A stretch of 49,793 bases of DNA from DASZBX01 sp035943635. GTDB lineage: Bacteria > Actinomycetota > Actinomycetes > Streptomycetales > Catenulisporaceae. Positions 23,852-32,871 of this stretch are shown piece by piece. The stretch covers positions 1-49,793 of the forward strand of contig DASZBX010000088.1 of the NCBI GenBank assembly GCA_035943635.1, read 5' to 3'. The position numbers were made by a program, and so were the translations under genes. The notes under the pieces are model-generated. The model ran no database searches, was not told the origin of the DNA, and saw only the letters and a program-made list of their open reading frames with translations. The first letter of the stretch is position 1; every line of letters begins with the position of its first letter.

Positions 23852-25763
23852 TCGCGAGGCTGAACCAGACACTCTTGCCGTCCTCCGTCGGCCGCGTCCC
23901 CCAGTGATCGGTCAACGCCTCGACCAGCAGCAGCCCCCGGCCCGACTCGTCCTCCTCCTCCGCCTGCCGCGGATGCGGGACGATGGTGGCCCGGTCCGTG
24001 ACCTCGATCGTCAGATCCCGGTCGTTGCGCCGCAGCCGCAGGTTGATCGGGCCGATCCCGTGCCGGACCGCGTTCGTCAGCACCTCCGACACCAGCAGGC
24101 GGGCCGTGTCCGACAGCGCCGCGCAGCCCCACTCCTGCAGCCGGGACACCACGAACTGCCGTCCGACCCGCACCGCGCCCGGCTCCGAGGCCAGCTCCAC
24201 CGAGGCCCGGGCCAGCGAGCGCTCGGGCAGCAGGGCGAGCAGCAGCGTCACGTCGTCGTCGTACCCGGCGGTGTCCGGCAGCAGCGTGTGCAGCGCCGCG
24301 TCGGCCGCCTCCTCCAGGTCCGCCCCGGACGACAGGGCCGCGTGCAGGGTCTCGGCCAGGATGTCGATCTGCACGTCGATGTCCCGGTCGTGCGTCTCGA
24401 CCAGGCCGTCGGTGTACAGCGCGAGCGCGCTGCCCGGGGTGAACGCGAACGTGGCCTGCTGGTGCGGGATGTCCCCGACCCCCAGCGGCACGCTGATCGG
24501 GGCCAGGATCCGGCGGACCGACGCGTCCGGCTCGATCATCAGCGGCGCCAGGTGCCCGGCCGAACACACGGTCAGCTCGCCCGCGTCCGGGTCCACCTCC
24601 AGGTAACAGCAGGTCACGATCTGGTCCGGCAGGTCGGCGACCACCGAGTCCAGCGCCCGGACCAGTTCGCGCGGCGGCAGCCCGGCCTTGGCCAGGGCGT
24701 GCGCGGCCGAGCGCAGCTGGCCCATCACCGCGGCCGCCTCCAGCCCGCGGCCCATCACGTCGCCGATCAGGATGCCCACCCGCCCGGCGCCCAGCGAGAT
24801 CAGGTCGAACCAGTCCCCGCCCACGCCCGCGCCGAGCGTGGCCGGGGTGTACCGGCTGGCCGTGGCCATCCCCGGGATCTCCACCGGGCGCCCCATCAGG
24901 CTGCGCTGCAGGGTCAGCGCCACGTGCCGCTGCGCCTGGTAGAGGCACTGGAGTTCGGCCTCGGCCTGTTTGCGGTCGCCCACGTCGCGCACGATCGCGG
25001 ACGCGGCCACGATCTGCCCGGTCCGGTCCCGCACCGGCCAGAGCGTGACGTCCACGTCGACCAGCCCGCCGGCGCTGGTGGCGTGCACGGTCTCGAACGG
25101 CTCGATCCGCCGGCCGCGCAGCAGCTGCTCCAGCCGGATCCCGACCTCGTCCGGCCGTCCGGCCGGGGCCAGGGTGGACGCGGACCGCCCGATCGCCTCG
25201 GCCGCGCTGATCCCGTACATCCGGTGCGCCGCGGCGTTCCAGAACGTGATCGTGCCGTCCGGGGCCTGGGTGAAGATCGCGTCCTGCGAGGACTCGACGA
25301 TCGCGGCCAGCTCGTTGATCCGCCGCTCGGCCGCCTTGCGCTCGGTCACGTCCCGGATCGCCGCGATCACCAGGACCCCGTCCGGGGTCTGCAGCGGGCT
25401 CAGGCCGATCTCGACCGGGAACTGCGCGCCGTCCTTGCGCAGCCCGTACAGCTCCAGCCCGGCGCCCATGTGCCGCACCCGCAGGTTGGCCGAGTACCGG
25501 GCCCGGTAGTCCGGGTGCCGCTCGCGCATGCTCTCCGGCACCAGCATCTCGATCCGGCGGCCGAGCAGTTCGTCCCTGCGGTACCCGAACAACGCTTCGG
25601 TCTGCGCGTTGACCAGGGAGATCTCGCCGGACGCGGAGACGACGACCATCGCGTCCGGGGCCGCCTCCAGCAGCCCGCGGAACCACCACTCGCCGGCCCC
25701 GTCGGCCACCGGGTCGACGGACAGGGCCCCGTCATCCGATGCGTCAAGCGTTAGATAAGACAT
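23835..25763 (-). CDS. PAS-PAS-PP2C phosphatase with C-terminal HATPase domain
   Basis: The protein is 642 residues from ATG 25763; the open frame continues upstream, so 25829 is an alternative start. Domains are PAS at about 25-140 (GLLEAAPDAMVVVSASGEIS), PAS at about 145-260 (AIVESSQDAIFTQAPDGTI), a SpoIIE-like PP2C phosphatase at about 285-490 (GGDWFDLISL, IGDVMGRGLEAAAVMGQLR, CSAGHLAPL, YTDGLVETHDRD, DDDVTLLL) and an RsbW-like HATPase at about 505-640 (SEVLTNAVRHG, GRGLLLVEAL). It probably controls an anti-anti-sigma factor in a stress or developmental partner-switching pathway. No such partner lies nearby. Confidence 0.93.
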   Translation of the reverse strand: MSYLTLDASDDGALSVDPVADGAGEWWFRGLLEAAPDAMVVVSASGEISLVNAQTEALFGYRRDELLGRRIEMLVPESMRERHPDYRARYSANLRVRHMGAGLELYGLRKDGAQFPVEIGLSPLQTPDGVLVIAAIRDVTERKAAERRINELAAIVESSQDAIFTQAPDGTITFWNAAAHRMYGISAAEAIGRSASTLAPAGRPDEVGIRLEQLLRGRRIEPFETVHATSAGGLVDVDVTLWPVRDRTGQIVAASAIVRDVGDRKQAEAELQCLYQAQRHVALTLQRSLMGRPVEIPGMATASRYTPATLGAGVGGDWFDLISLGAGRVGILIGDVMGRGLEAAAVMGQLRSAAHALAKAGLPPRELVRALDSVVADLPDQIVTCCYLEVDPDAGELTVCSAGHLAPLMIEPDASVRRILAPISVPLGVGDIPHQQATFAFTPGSALALYTDGLVETHDRDIDVQIDILAETLHAALSSGADLEEAADAALHTLLPDTAGYDDDVTLLLALLPERSLARASVELASEPGAVRVGRQFVVSRLQEWGCAALSDTARLLVSEVLTNAVRHGIGPINLRLRRNDRDLTIEVTDRATIVPHPRQAEEEDESGRGLLLVEALTDHWGTRPTEDGKSVWFSLAIRGAG

Positions 25764-26057
25764 CAGCCGCCCCAGGATCACTTCCTGATCGGTCGCGGCC
25801 CCAACTCTGCGACCGCGAATCGTATACATGCAGTATGTAGTCGATGACCCTGAGTTTGGGCTGAATCCGCCAACTCCCGGGTGGCGGATCGGCGCGGAAA
25901 TAGAGCAAAAAGGCGGTAAACGGGCGATTTCGAGGAAGATTCTTCCGCGCCGGCCGGGCAGAACGCGTCTGCGGTCGAACGGTCCTGAGATCACCGGACC
26001 ACCCGGCCCGGGCCCGGGGCGAATCAGACCCCGGTTTTTCGGGTGGCGGCGGCCGGC

Positions 26058-27023
26058 TCAGCGCATCTCCAGGACGATCCGTCCCTGCACGTGCCCGCGC
26101 TCCCCGGCCAGGTGCGCGGCGCCGGCCTCCTCCAGCAGGAACGCCTGCTCCACCGCGACCCGGACCTGGCCGTCGGCGAGCAGCTTGGCGAACTCGCCGA
26201 GCACCGCGCCGTCCGGCGCGACCCGGGTGTACGCCACCCGCAGCCCGCGCGAGCGCGCCAGATCCTCCTGACCGGGCTCCTTGTCCTTCAAGGTGACGAT
26301 GATCCCGCCCGGCTTGATCACGTCGAGCAGCTGCACGAAGTCCATCCCGCCGCGCGGGTCGAGGACCACGTCGACGTCCTTCGCCACCTGCGTGATCCGC
26401 TGGCGGGTGTAGTCGATCATCTGGTCGGCGCCGAGCGAGCTGACGAACTCGTGGTTCACGCCCGTCGCGGTCCCGATCACCTCGGCGCCCGCAGCGTGGG
26501 CCAGCTGCACGGCGATGTGCCCGACCCCGCCCGCCGCACCGGAGATCAGCACCCGCTGCCCGCGGGCCACCTTCGCGTGCGTGACCAGCGACTGCCACGC
26601 GGTCAGCGCGGGCATCGGGGCGCCAGCGGCGGCGCGGTGGCTGACGCCGGCCGGCTTGCGGGCCAGCTGCGCGGCCGGGGCGACGACGTACTGCGCGTAT
26701 CCGCCGGCCAGGTCCGGGAAGCGCAGCAGGCCGAAGACCTCGTCGCCCGCCGCCAGCCCGGTCACCCCCGCGCCGAGCCCCACGACCACGCCGGACACGT
26801 CCCAGCCGAGCACGGCCGGGAACCTGGGCACCGGCACGCCCCGGCCGGCCCGGGTGGCCAGGTCGATCGCGTTGACCCCGCCCGCCCACACCTCGACCAG
26901 GACCTCCCCCGCGCCGGGCGCCGGAACCGGCCGCCCGACCAGCCGCAGCAGGTCCGGCCCGCCGAAACCGTCCAGGACCACGGTGCGCATCCGCTCGGGC
27001 ACGGGATTGGTCGTCTGCGTCAT
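26058..27023 (-). CDS. Zinc-independent MDR-family NADP-dependent oxidoreductase
   Basis: This 321-residue protein is a quinone-reductase-like medium-chain dehydrogenase. It has a GroES-like N-terminal part (GEVLVEVWAGGVNAIDLATRAG, FPAVLGWDVSGVV) and a Rossmann domain with ISGAAGGVGHIAVQLAHAAG at about 165. The cysteines and histidines that bind zinc in alcohol dehydrogenases are absent. It likely reduces a quinone or an activated alkene with NADPH. It stands alone, with 294 bases to the sensor phosphatase and 344 to ltrA. Confidence 0.92.
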   Translation of the reverse strand: MTQTTNPVPERMRTVVLDGFGGPDLLRLVGRPVPAPGAGEVLVEVWAGGVNAIDLATRAGRGVPVPRFPAVLGWDVSGVVVGLGAGVTGLAAGDEVFGLLRFPDLAGGYAQYVVAPAAQLARKPAGVSHRAAAGAPMPALTAWQSLVTHAKVARGQRVLISGAAGGVGHIAVQLAHAAGAEVIGTATGVNHEFVSSLGADQMIDYTRQRITQVAKDVDVVLDPRGGMDFVQLLDVIKPGGIIVTLKDKEPGQEDLARSRGLRVAYTRVAPDGAVLGEFAKLLADGQVRVAVEQAFLLEEAGAAHLAGERGHVQGRIVLEMR

Positions 27024-27367
27024 CGAACTCTTGCTCCTCAGCTTGCTTCCGGTGCACCCCGGCGACGATTCGCCGGGATCCCGGCCGGGTCGGGCGCCCG
27101 CGTACGGCGTCGAACCAGACCGCGTCCACGCCCACGTCCGCGTCCGTATCCACGCGACCGCGGGACCGCGCCCCTACCCTCCGGCTGCGCGTCGCACTGT
27201 CGGCACGCTCACAGCTCCCGGATCACAACTCGCAACTCACAGCGAGTGGCTCCCCGCCACGCTACAGCGACCGGGCAGGGCCGGGTAAGTCTTCAGCGTA
27301 ATCGGGTTACTACGGCGTTCACCCGTAATGGGGCCGAATCGATGATCCAGATGGGTGACGGCTGCTG
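27024..27367. other. Intergenic gap between ltrA and the MDR oxidoreductase gene
   Basis: Both flanking genes are on the minus strand, so this 344-base stretch should hold the end of the ltrA transcript and the promoter of the oxidoreductase gene. It contains a short GTCC/CACG-rich stretch near 27125-27160. No convincing gene, dyad or RNA was found. Confidence 0.5.
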
Positions 27368-28645
27368 CTACTTCTGCTTCACGACTCCGCGACTCGGCCG
27401 CGTCCCTCGCGAGTCGATCAGCACCAGCAGCACCAGAACGGCGGTCATCGCCGCCAGCACCACCCACCCGCCGCCCCACCGGGCAGCCGGAAGCCCGGCC
27501 GCGACGGCGACCACACCGGCGACGAGCCGCGCCACCGGCCAGGTGCCGGACAGCGTGTACCGGAAGAGCCCCAGCCCGACCAGGTACAACCCGACGCCGA
27601 GCGGCAACAGCGCGGCCGGCCACCCGTGCACCTGGGCCGTGAACGAGTAGATCGCCTTTTGCGCCCCGACCGCGGCTACCGCGATACCGAGGATCACCAC
27701 GTAATATGCGTAGCCATACGAGTACAAGGCGACCCGCGCGCGCCGCTGCGGTGCCACATGCTCCAACAACCGCTCGCTGTCGTGATCCTCGCGCTCGAAG
27801 TACAGCCACCACATCGCCGCTGTCAGCGCGAGCGCGAGCAGCGAACCGGCCACGACCGTCACCAGATCGTGCTCACGCCCCGAAGCCGAGCCCACCTCCA
27901 CGATCGACTCCCCGAGCAGGATGAGCACCGCCAGACTGTGCCGCTCGACGAAATGCCCGACCCCGACCGTGAACCCGCCGAGCCCCGCGACGAACGGCGT
28001 GACGATCTCCACCAGGCAGGCCACAGCCAACCCGGCCAACCGCCACCGCTCCGGCCCGATACCCGCGGCCAGCACGATCAACGCGCTGATCAGGTTCAGA
28101 GGCCCGATCCGCGCGATCCCGCGATGCCCGGATGTGCCGACGAACCCGACCGCGTGGACCGTCACCACGACCAGGTAGGCGCCTCCGAGGAGTAGGGCCC
28201 AGTGGCCCGGGTTGAAGGAGTACGGCACGGCGAGCGACATCACGAAGAACGCCGCCATGCCGGTGAGGAGGAGCAAGCGCGGGCGGGCGCGGGTCAGGTC
28301 CAGGGCGTTGGTGAGCCAGGCGTATCCGCCGTACATCCACCAGGTGATCGCCAGCAGCGTCATCATCCGGGCCAGGCCCTGTGGCGTCGGGCGGGCCGCG
28401 AGAACTGAGGCGATCTGGGTGATGGCGAAGACGAAGACGAGGTCGAAGAAGAGTTCTAGCGGGCGCACGCTTTCGGCTGGGGCGAAGCTGCGTGGGGCGT
28501 TCGGCTCTACTACTTCTGTGACGTCCGCAGCCGCGACCGGCCCGCTTGCCACCTCGGTCTCTACTACTGCCCCTCCTTCTGCCTCTGTCTCTGCATCCGA
28601 CTCCGGCTCCTCCGCCACCGGCCCCTCACTCGCCACTTCAGTCAT
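27368..28645 (-). CDS. ltrA: LtrA-family membrane protein
   Basis: The 425-residue protein opens with about 60 acidic residues, then RPLELFFDLVFVFAITQIAS, the signature of low temperature requirement A proteins. About ten transmembrane helices follow. Other family marks are GHFVERHSLAVLILLGESIVEVG and WWLYFERED. The name derives from a Listeria mutant with a cold-growth defect. The biochemical role is unknown. The C-terminus ends in a basic tail (RGTRPSRGVVKQK). The gene is monocistronic as far as visible. Confidence 0.93.
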   Translation of the reverse strand: MTEVASEGPVAEEPESDAETEAEGGAVVETEVASGPVAAADVTEVVEPNAPRSFAPAESVRPLELFFDLVFVFAITQIASVLAARPTPQGLARMMTLLAITWWMYGGYAWLTNALDLTRARPRLLLLTGMAAFFVMSLAVPYSFNPGHWALLLGGAYLVVVTVHAVGFVGTSGHRGIARIGPLNLISALIVLAAGIGPERWRLAGLAVACLVEIVTPFVAGLGGFTVGVGHFVERHSLAVLILLGESIVEVGSASGREHDLVTVVAGSLLALALTAAMWWLYFEREDHDSERLLEHVAPQRRARVALYSYGYAYYVVILGIAVAAVGAQKAIYSFTAQVHGWPAALLPLGVGLYLVGLGLFRYTLSGTWPVARLVAGVVAVAAGLPAARWGGGWVVLAAMTAVLVLLVLIDSRGTRPSRGVVKQK

Positions 28646-29158
28646 GGCCAGATTGTTCCAGACTCACTACTCCTCATATGCGGACGCGGAAGTTCGATCG
28701 CCTCAAGCAAGCGGCCATCCCGTACCAACAGGATCGCCGCAGAGCACACCGTCACCGGAACCGGTGCGATAGCGCCGACGCAGCCAGCTCCACTCACACC
28801 TTCATTCTCATCTTCCGCGATCAGATCAGCACAAACCTGGCGGTCTATTATCAGAGGCGGGAGAAAGCGCACTATTCACTCAAAATCTACAGTGAACCTC
28901 TCGCTCAGCCCGCGCCGTTCTCCCCGACCACGCCGACGACCTCGCCGGCGTACAGGACCCGTGCCCCACGAGGGATTTCACCCCCGCCCGGGCCCCGGAA
29001 CCCGGAACCCGGAACCCGGCAGAATATTGTGAGCGGTCTCGCGCAACGGCGCCAAAGCCCGTCACCATGACAACGCCCCACACAAGGCAACGCCCGCCCA
29101 GCCGACCCAGACAACAGGCCGACCAGACGAGCGTGACCCCACCTACGACTACCTCACC
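28646..29158. other. Intergenic gap of 513 bases
   Basis: The stretch lies upstream of ltrA and downstream of the CHAP-protein gene, both on the minus strand. It includes a three-copy tandem GGAACCC (28997-29017) and a comparatively AT-rich part at about 28840-28890, which may be the ltrA promoter area. No credible open frame, tRNA or dyad was found. Confidence 0.5.
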
Positions 29159-30490
29159 TCAGCAGTGACTCCACCCGCTGGTCCACGACGAGGACTCGTA
29201 CTTACCGCCCCACTCGACACACGAGTTCGGCGCGTACTCGGTGACCGGCCCGGCATAGTCCGCGAACGTACCCGGGTTGCTAGCCGAACTACCGCCCTGC
29301 ACGGCGAGCGTCGCGTTCATCGCCTCCGCACTGGTCGGGCTGGTAGCCATCGTGGCCACACAGTTGTCCCCGGTCGCAGCGTCGTACAACAGGTAGATGA
29401 CCGCACCACTCAACGCGTGCGTGTCCACAACGCTGTACCCGCTACCGCACACCTGTGTCGGCGTGTACGGGTTGGTAGATCCCGACGGCGACCCGCCGGC
29501 GCCGCAGTGACTCCAGGCGCTGGTCCACGACGACGTCTTGTACGAGCCACCCCACTGCACGCAGCTGTTCGGCGCATACTCCACAACCGGCCCGGCATAG
29601 TAGGTGAAGCTGCCGGGGTTGGTGCCCGCGCTACCACCCTGCACGCTCAACGTCGCATTCATAGACGCAGCACTTGTCGGCGTCGTGGCCAGGGTGACCA
29701 CGCAGTTGTCACCGTTCGCACTGTCGTACAGCAGGTAGATCGTCGCGCCGGTCAACCCGTGCGAGTCGATCACGCCATACCCACTACCGCACGCCGAGTT
29801 CGGGCTGTACGGGTTGCCCGAGGAGACCGGCGGCGGAGTGGTCCCCGTGCCGCTGGCGACCGGGGTGATGTACCCGGAAATGGTCATCCCGGCGGCGCCC
29901 ACGTAGTCGCCGGTGGCCCGCTCGCTCGACGGAATCGTCACCGCCACCACCGCGGAACTGCGCGCGAACGTCGACTCCGAACTCCCGCTGATGCCGTTCC
30001 AGTCGCCGTTCGCGGTCACCACGTTCCCGCCCGAGGTGACCGACGTGACCAGCCCCACGTGATCGGCCGAGCCCCCGCCCGAGTAGTCGTACACCACCGC
30101 GTCACCCGGCTGCGGCACGTACGAGGACGAGGTGTGCAGCGTCCCGTTGTTCTCGCCGTACACGTAGAAACTGCCGGCCGCGGCCGTCAGCCCGCCGGTG
30201 TAGAACCCGGAGTTCTGCCACACCCACGCCGCGAAGTCCGCGCACCAGAACTCGCCGTTGCCCCCGTTCCCGCTGCAGCTGGAGTCGAACTGGCTCCCGC
30301 CGAGGGTGTTCGTCGTGGGCGTGTCAGCACACGTGCCCGCGCTCTTGCCCACGTTCGCGACCGCCAGGGTGGCCGCGTTGCCACCCGCCGCCGCGGAGGC
30401 CACCGGCACGCTGACGGCCGTGGCCATGCTCAGCGTGACGACGGCGACGGCGGCACCAGCGTACCGCCGTACGTATTGCCTGATCTTCAT
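29159..30490 (-). CDS. Secreted CHAP-domain protein with two SapA-like modules
   Basis: This 443-residue protein has a Sec signal (MKIRQYVRRYAG...ASAAAG). A CHAP amidase/peptidase domain spans about 50-200, with catalytic Cys in GEFWCADFAAWVWQ, His in SADHVGLVTSV and NGDWNG. After a Thr/Pro linker come two modules of about 100 residues, roughly 225-330 and 340-443. Each has CGSGYxVxDxHxLxGAxIYLLYD, GDNCVxT, YYAGPVxEYAPNSCVxWGG and ends WSHC. Those modules match the Streptomyces spore-associated protein SapA. It may cut peptidoglycan while the modules bind the surface of spores or hyphae. Both copies are about 70% alike, indicating duplication. Confidence 0.85.
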   Translation of the reverse strand: MKIRQYVRRYAGAAVAVVTLSMATAVSVPVASAAAGGNAATLAVANVGKSAGTCADTPTTNTLGGSQFDSSCSGNGGNGEFWCADFAAWVWQNSGFYTGGLTAAAGSFYVYGENNGTLHTSSSYVPQPGDAVVYDYSGGGSADHVGLVTSVTSGGNVVTANGDWNGISGSSESTFARSSAVVAVTIPSSERATGDYVGAAGMTISGYITPVASGTGTTPPPVSSGNPYSPNSACGSGYGVIDSHGLTGATIYLLYDSANGDNCVVTLATTPTSAASMNATLSVQGGSAGTNPGSFTYYAGPVVEYAPNSCVQWGGSYKTSSWTSAWSHCGAGGSPSGSTNPYTPTQVCGSGYSVVDTHALSGAVIYLLYDAATGDNCVATMATSPTSAEAMNATLAVQGGSSASNPGTFADYAGPVTEYAPNSCVEWGGKYESSSWTSGWSHC

Positions 30491-30665
30491 CTATCTCCCA
30501 TCAGGGGACTGTCTCAGCCGTCCCATGGTCGGGCCGGCCGCGAGTTCTCCGCGGCCGGTTCACCCCGGACCCTATGCAGACCCCGTATCTTCTCCGTCGC
30601 GCCCCGAACCGCGCCCCCGATCCCGCGCTACCAAGGCGATACACCCACCTGATCCACTACTGCCC

Positions 30666-31151
30666 ATGCCGAAGAACTTCACCCGAACCCTTGCCCTGAC
30701 CTCAGCCGCCGCCCTGTCCGCGGCCACCATCTCCCTGGCCGCGGCCCCCTCCGCCCAAGCAACGCAGACCTCGAGTTCCTGCGTCGGCACCCTCGTGCAG
30801 GACACGCCCCTGATAGGCCAGAGCTCCGGCAAGACCCTCGGTTACGCAGAGCTCTACTGGGACGCCTCCACCGGCCAGAACTGCGCCATGACCGAATCAA
30901 GCTCCGCGACCTGGGGCGTTCCCAAATACATGGGCGTCTGGTTGACCCGCTGCCTGACCGACACCCCCAGCTCCACGGTCGTCTGCGCCCCGGAGGACTC
31001 GAACACTCCGAAGGCCTACAACGACGGCACCTTCTCGTACTACGCCGGCCCGGTCAGCGTCCCCGGCGCAGGACACTGCGTTGCCTTCATGGGCGAAATC
31101 GCCTACGCCAACGACGAAGCCGTCTACGACTCCCCCGGCAGCCACTGCTGA
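30666..31151 (+). CDS. Secreted SapA-like small protein
   Basis: The protein is 161 residues from ATG 30666, chosen because MPKNFTRTLALTSAAALSAA begins a clear Sec signal; the longer frame upstream has none. The mature part has six to eight cysteines and shares with the neighbouring CHAP protein the blocks AELYWDASTGQNCAM, FSYYAGPVSVPGAGHC and a terminal SHC. It therefore belongs to the same SapA-like disulfide-stabilised fold, as a single module. It is divergent from the CHAP gene (175-base gap 30491-30665), so the pair may be co-regulated. Function is unknown. Confidence 0.8.
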   Translation: MPKNFTRTLALTSAAALSAATISLAAAPSAQATQTSSSCVGTLVQDTPLIGQSSGKTLGYAELYWDASTGQNCAMTESSSATWGVPKYMGVWLTRCLTDTPSSTVVCAPEDSNTPKAYNDGTFSYYAGPVSVPGAGHCVAFMGEIAYANDEAVYDSPGSHC

Positions 31152-31156
31152 CGAAC

Positions 31157-31190
31157 GGCGCCCTCACCCGGCCGACGGTCGAGGGCCGCC
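31157..31190. terminator. Convergent terminator between the SapA-like gene and sthA
   Basis: GGCGCCCTC (31157-31165) pairs with GAGGGCCGCC (31181-31190) with one bulged base, followed by TTTC on the plus strand. It sits between two convergent gene ends and could stop transcription from both sides. Confidence 0.5.
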
Positions 31191-31192
31191 TT

Positions 31193-32593
31193 TCAGTCCA
31201 ACCACTCGATCTGCCGGATCTTGTTCATCGCATCCAACGCAGCGACCTTATAAGACTCCGCCAGCGTCGGATAGTTGAACACCGCATCGACCAGATAGTC
31301 CACGGTCCCTCCGCACCCCATCACGGCCTGACCGATGTGCACCAATTCCGTAGCCCCGGTACCGAAAACGTGCACTCCCAACAGCGACCGGTCCTCCGGC
31401 GACACCAGCAGTTTCAACACGCCGTACGAGTCCCCGATGATCTGCCCGCGGGCCAATTCCCGATACCGCGAAACCCCCACCTCGAACGGAATCCGCGACG
31501 CAGTGAGCTCATCCTCCGTCCGGCCGAGAAAGCTGATCTCAGGAATCGTATAAATCCCGATCGGCTGCAACGGCGAAATCCCCTGCACCGTCTCGCCACA
31601 GGCGTGATGCGCCGCAAGCCGCCCCTGCTCCATCGACGTCGCCGCCAGCGCGGGAAACCCGATCACATCCCCCACCGCATAGATGTGCGGCACAGCGGTC
31701 CGGAAGAACTCGTCGACCTTGATCCGCCCCCGCGCATCGGCACTGAGCCCGGCGTTCTCCAGGTTCAACCCCGCCGTCATGCCCTGACGGCCCGCCGAAT
31801 ACATCACCACCTCGGCCGGAATCCGCTTCCCGCTCTCCAGCACCGCGAGCGCACCCCGCGCGTGCCGCTCCACCGCCGCGACCGTCTCACCGAACCGGAA
31901 CGTCACGGCGAGATCCCGCAGGTGGTACTTCAGCGCCTCGACCACCTCCACATCACAGAACTCGAGCATCCGCGGCCGCGACTCGACCACGGTCACCTTG
32001 CAGCCGAGCGCCGCGAACATGGAGGCGTACTCGATCCCGATCACCCCGGCCCCGACCACGATCATGCTCTGCGGCACCCGGTCCAGACTGAGGATCCCGT
32101 CCGAGTCCACGATCGTGGCCCCGTCGAACTCCACCGTCGACGGCCGCGCCGGACTGGTCCCGGTGGCGATCACGATCCGGTCCGCCGTCACCCGCGTCGC
32201 GGCGCCCGTACCGTCCGACACCTCGACCGTGTGCTCGTCCACGAACGACCCCAGCCCCGGCAGCAACGCCACCCGGTTGCGCGAGAGCTGGCTGCGGATG
32301 ACCTCGATCTCCCGCCCGATGACGTGCTGCGTCCGGGAGAGCAGGTCCGCGATCGTGATGTTCTCCTTGACGCGGTAGCTCTGCCCGTACATCTCGCGCT
32401 GGTTCAGCCCGGTCAGGTACAGAACCGCCTCGCGCAACGTCTTGGACGGGATGGTCCCGGTGTTGATGCACACACCGCCGACCATGTCGCGCCGCTCGAT
32501 CACCGCCGCGCGCCGCCCCAGCTTGGCCGTGGCTATGGCAGCCTTCTGACCTCCAGGCCCGGACCCCAGGACCAACACGTCATAGTCATACAC
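31193..32593 (-). CDS. sthA: Soluble pyridine nucleotide transhydrogenase
   Basis: The protein is 466 residues from GTG 32593, the usual family length; GTG 32653 is possible but would add 20 residues. FAD-binding LVLGSGPGGQKAA is at the N-terminus, then a family-specific GGVCINTGTIPSKTLREAV that lacks the disulfide second Cys, a NAD(P) site (VVGAGVIGIEYASMFAALG), YAVGDVIGFPALAATSMEQG and a dimerisation domain. It transfers hydride between NADPH and NAD+. The Thr in place of the second redox Cys separates it from lipoamide dehydrogenase. Confidence 0.94.
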   Translation of the reverse strand: MYDYDVLVLGSGPGGQKAAIATAKLGRRAAVIERRDMVGGVCINTGTIPSKTLREAVLYLTGLNQREMYGQSYRVKENITIADLLSRTQHVIGREIEVIRSQLSRNRVALLPGLGSFVDEHTVEVSDGTGAATRVTADRIVIATGTSPARPSTVEFDGATIVDSDGILSLDRVPQSMIVVGAGVIGIEYASMFAALGCKVTVVESRPRMLEFCDVEVVEALKYHLRDLAVTFRFGETVAAVERHARGALAVLESGKRIPAEVVMYSAGRQGMTAGLNLENAGLSADARGRIKVDEFFRTAVPHIYAVGDVIGFPALAATSMEQGRLAAHHACGETVQGISPLQPIGIYTIPEISFLGRTEDELTASRIPFEVGVSRYRELARGQIIGDSYGVLKLLVSPEDRSLLGVHVFGTGATELVHIGQAVMGCGGTVDYLVDAVFNYPTLAESYKVAALDAMNKIRQIEWLD

Positions 32594-32696
32594 ACTCGCC
32601 AGTGTGCCAGCGACATGCGTCGGACTGAAGACCTGCGGGTTAACGGAACCCACGTCCCGGGATCGAGCCCCGCCCCACGCACTCCCCGCCCAACCA

Positions 32697-32837
32697 CTAC
32701 CGATTCGCCTTCATAGGCAAGTACTTCCGCCCGAGGCCGGCCTTCGCGATCTCGGCGAGCCGCTGTGCCTGCTCCGCGGAGACAGCAGACCTGGGAATGA
32801 CGAAGGTCTCCGAACGGGTCCGGACTCTCCAACTCAT
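32697..32837 (-). CDS. Small conserved-looking protein, 46 residues
   Basis: ATG 32837 has GGAG 6 bases upstream and the frame ends at TAG 32697. The product is basic and soluble (RTRSETFVIPRSAVSAEQAQ then RLAEIAKAGLGRK), with a predicted beta-turn-helix layout. It lies 34 bases after the M56 gene and before sthA. In-frame GTG codons at 32849 and 32858 are possible starts. No family is recognised. The good ribosome site and non-random composition support it as a real gene. Confidence 0.45.
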   Translation of the reverse strand: MSWRVRTRSETFVIPRSAVSAEQAQRLAEIAKAGLGRKYLPMKANR

Positions 32838-32871
32838 GGCCTGCTCCACGAAAATCACGACGGCCGACCAG

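Noticed and set aside
26014..26039. CCGGGG/CCCCGG stem followed by TTTTT
   Set aside because: It looks like a plus-strand terminator, but no plus-strand gene precedes it and the nearby genes run the other way. It is probably chance or antisense-related.
28997..29017. Three-copy GGAACCC tandem repeat
   Set aside because: Only three short copies with no spacers or neighbouring genes. It is not a CRISPR array or other recognised element.
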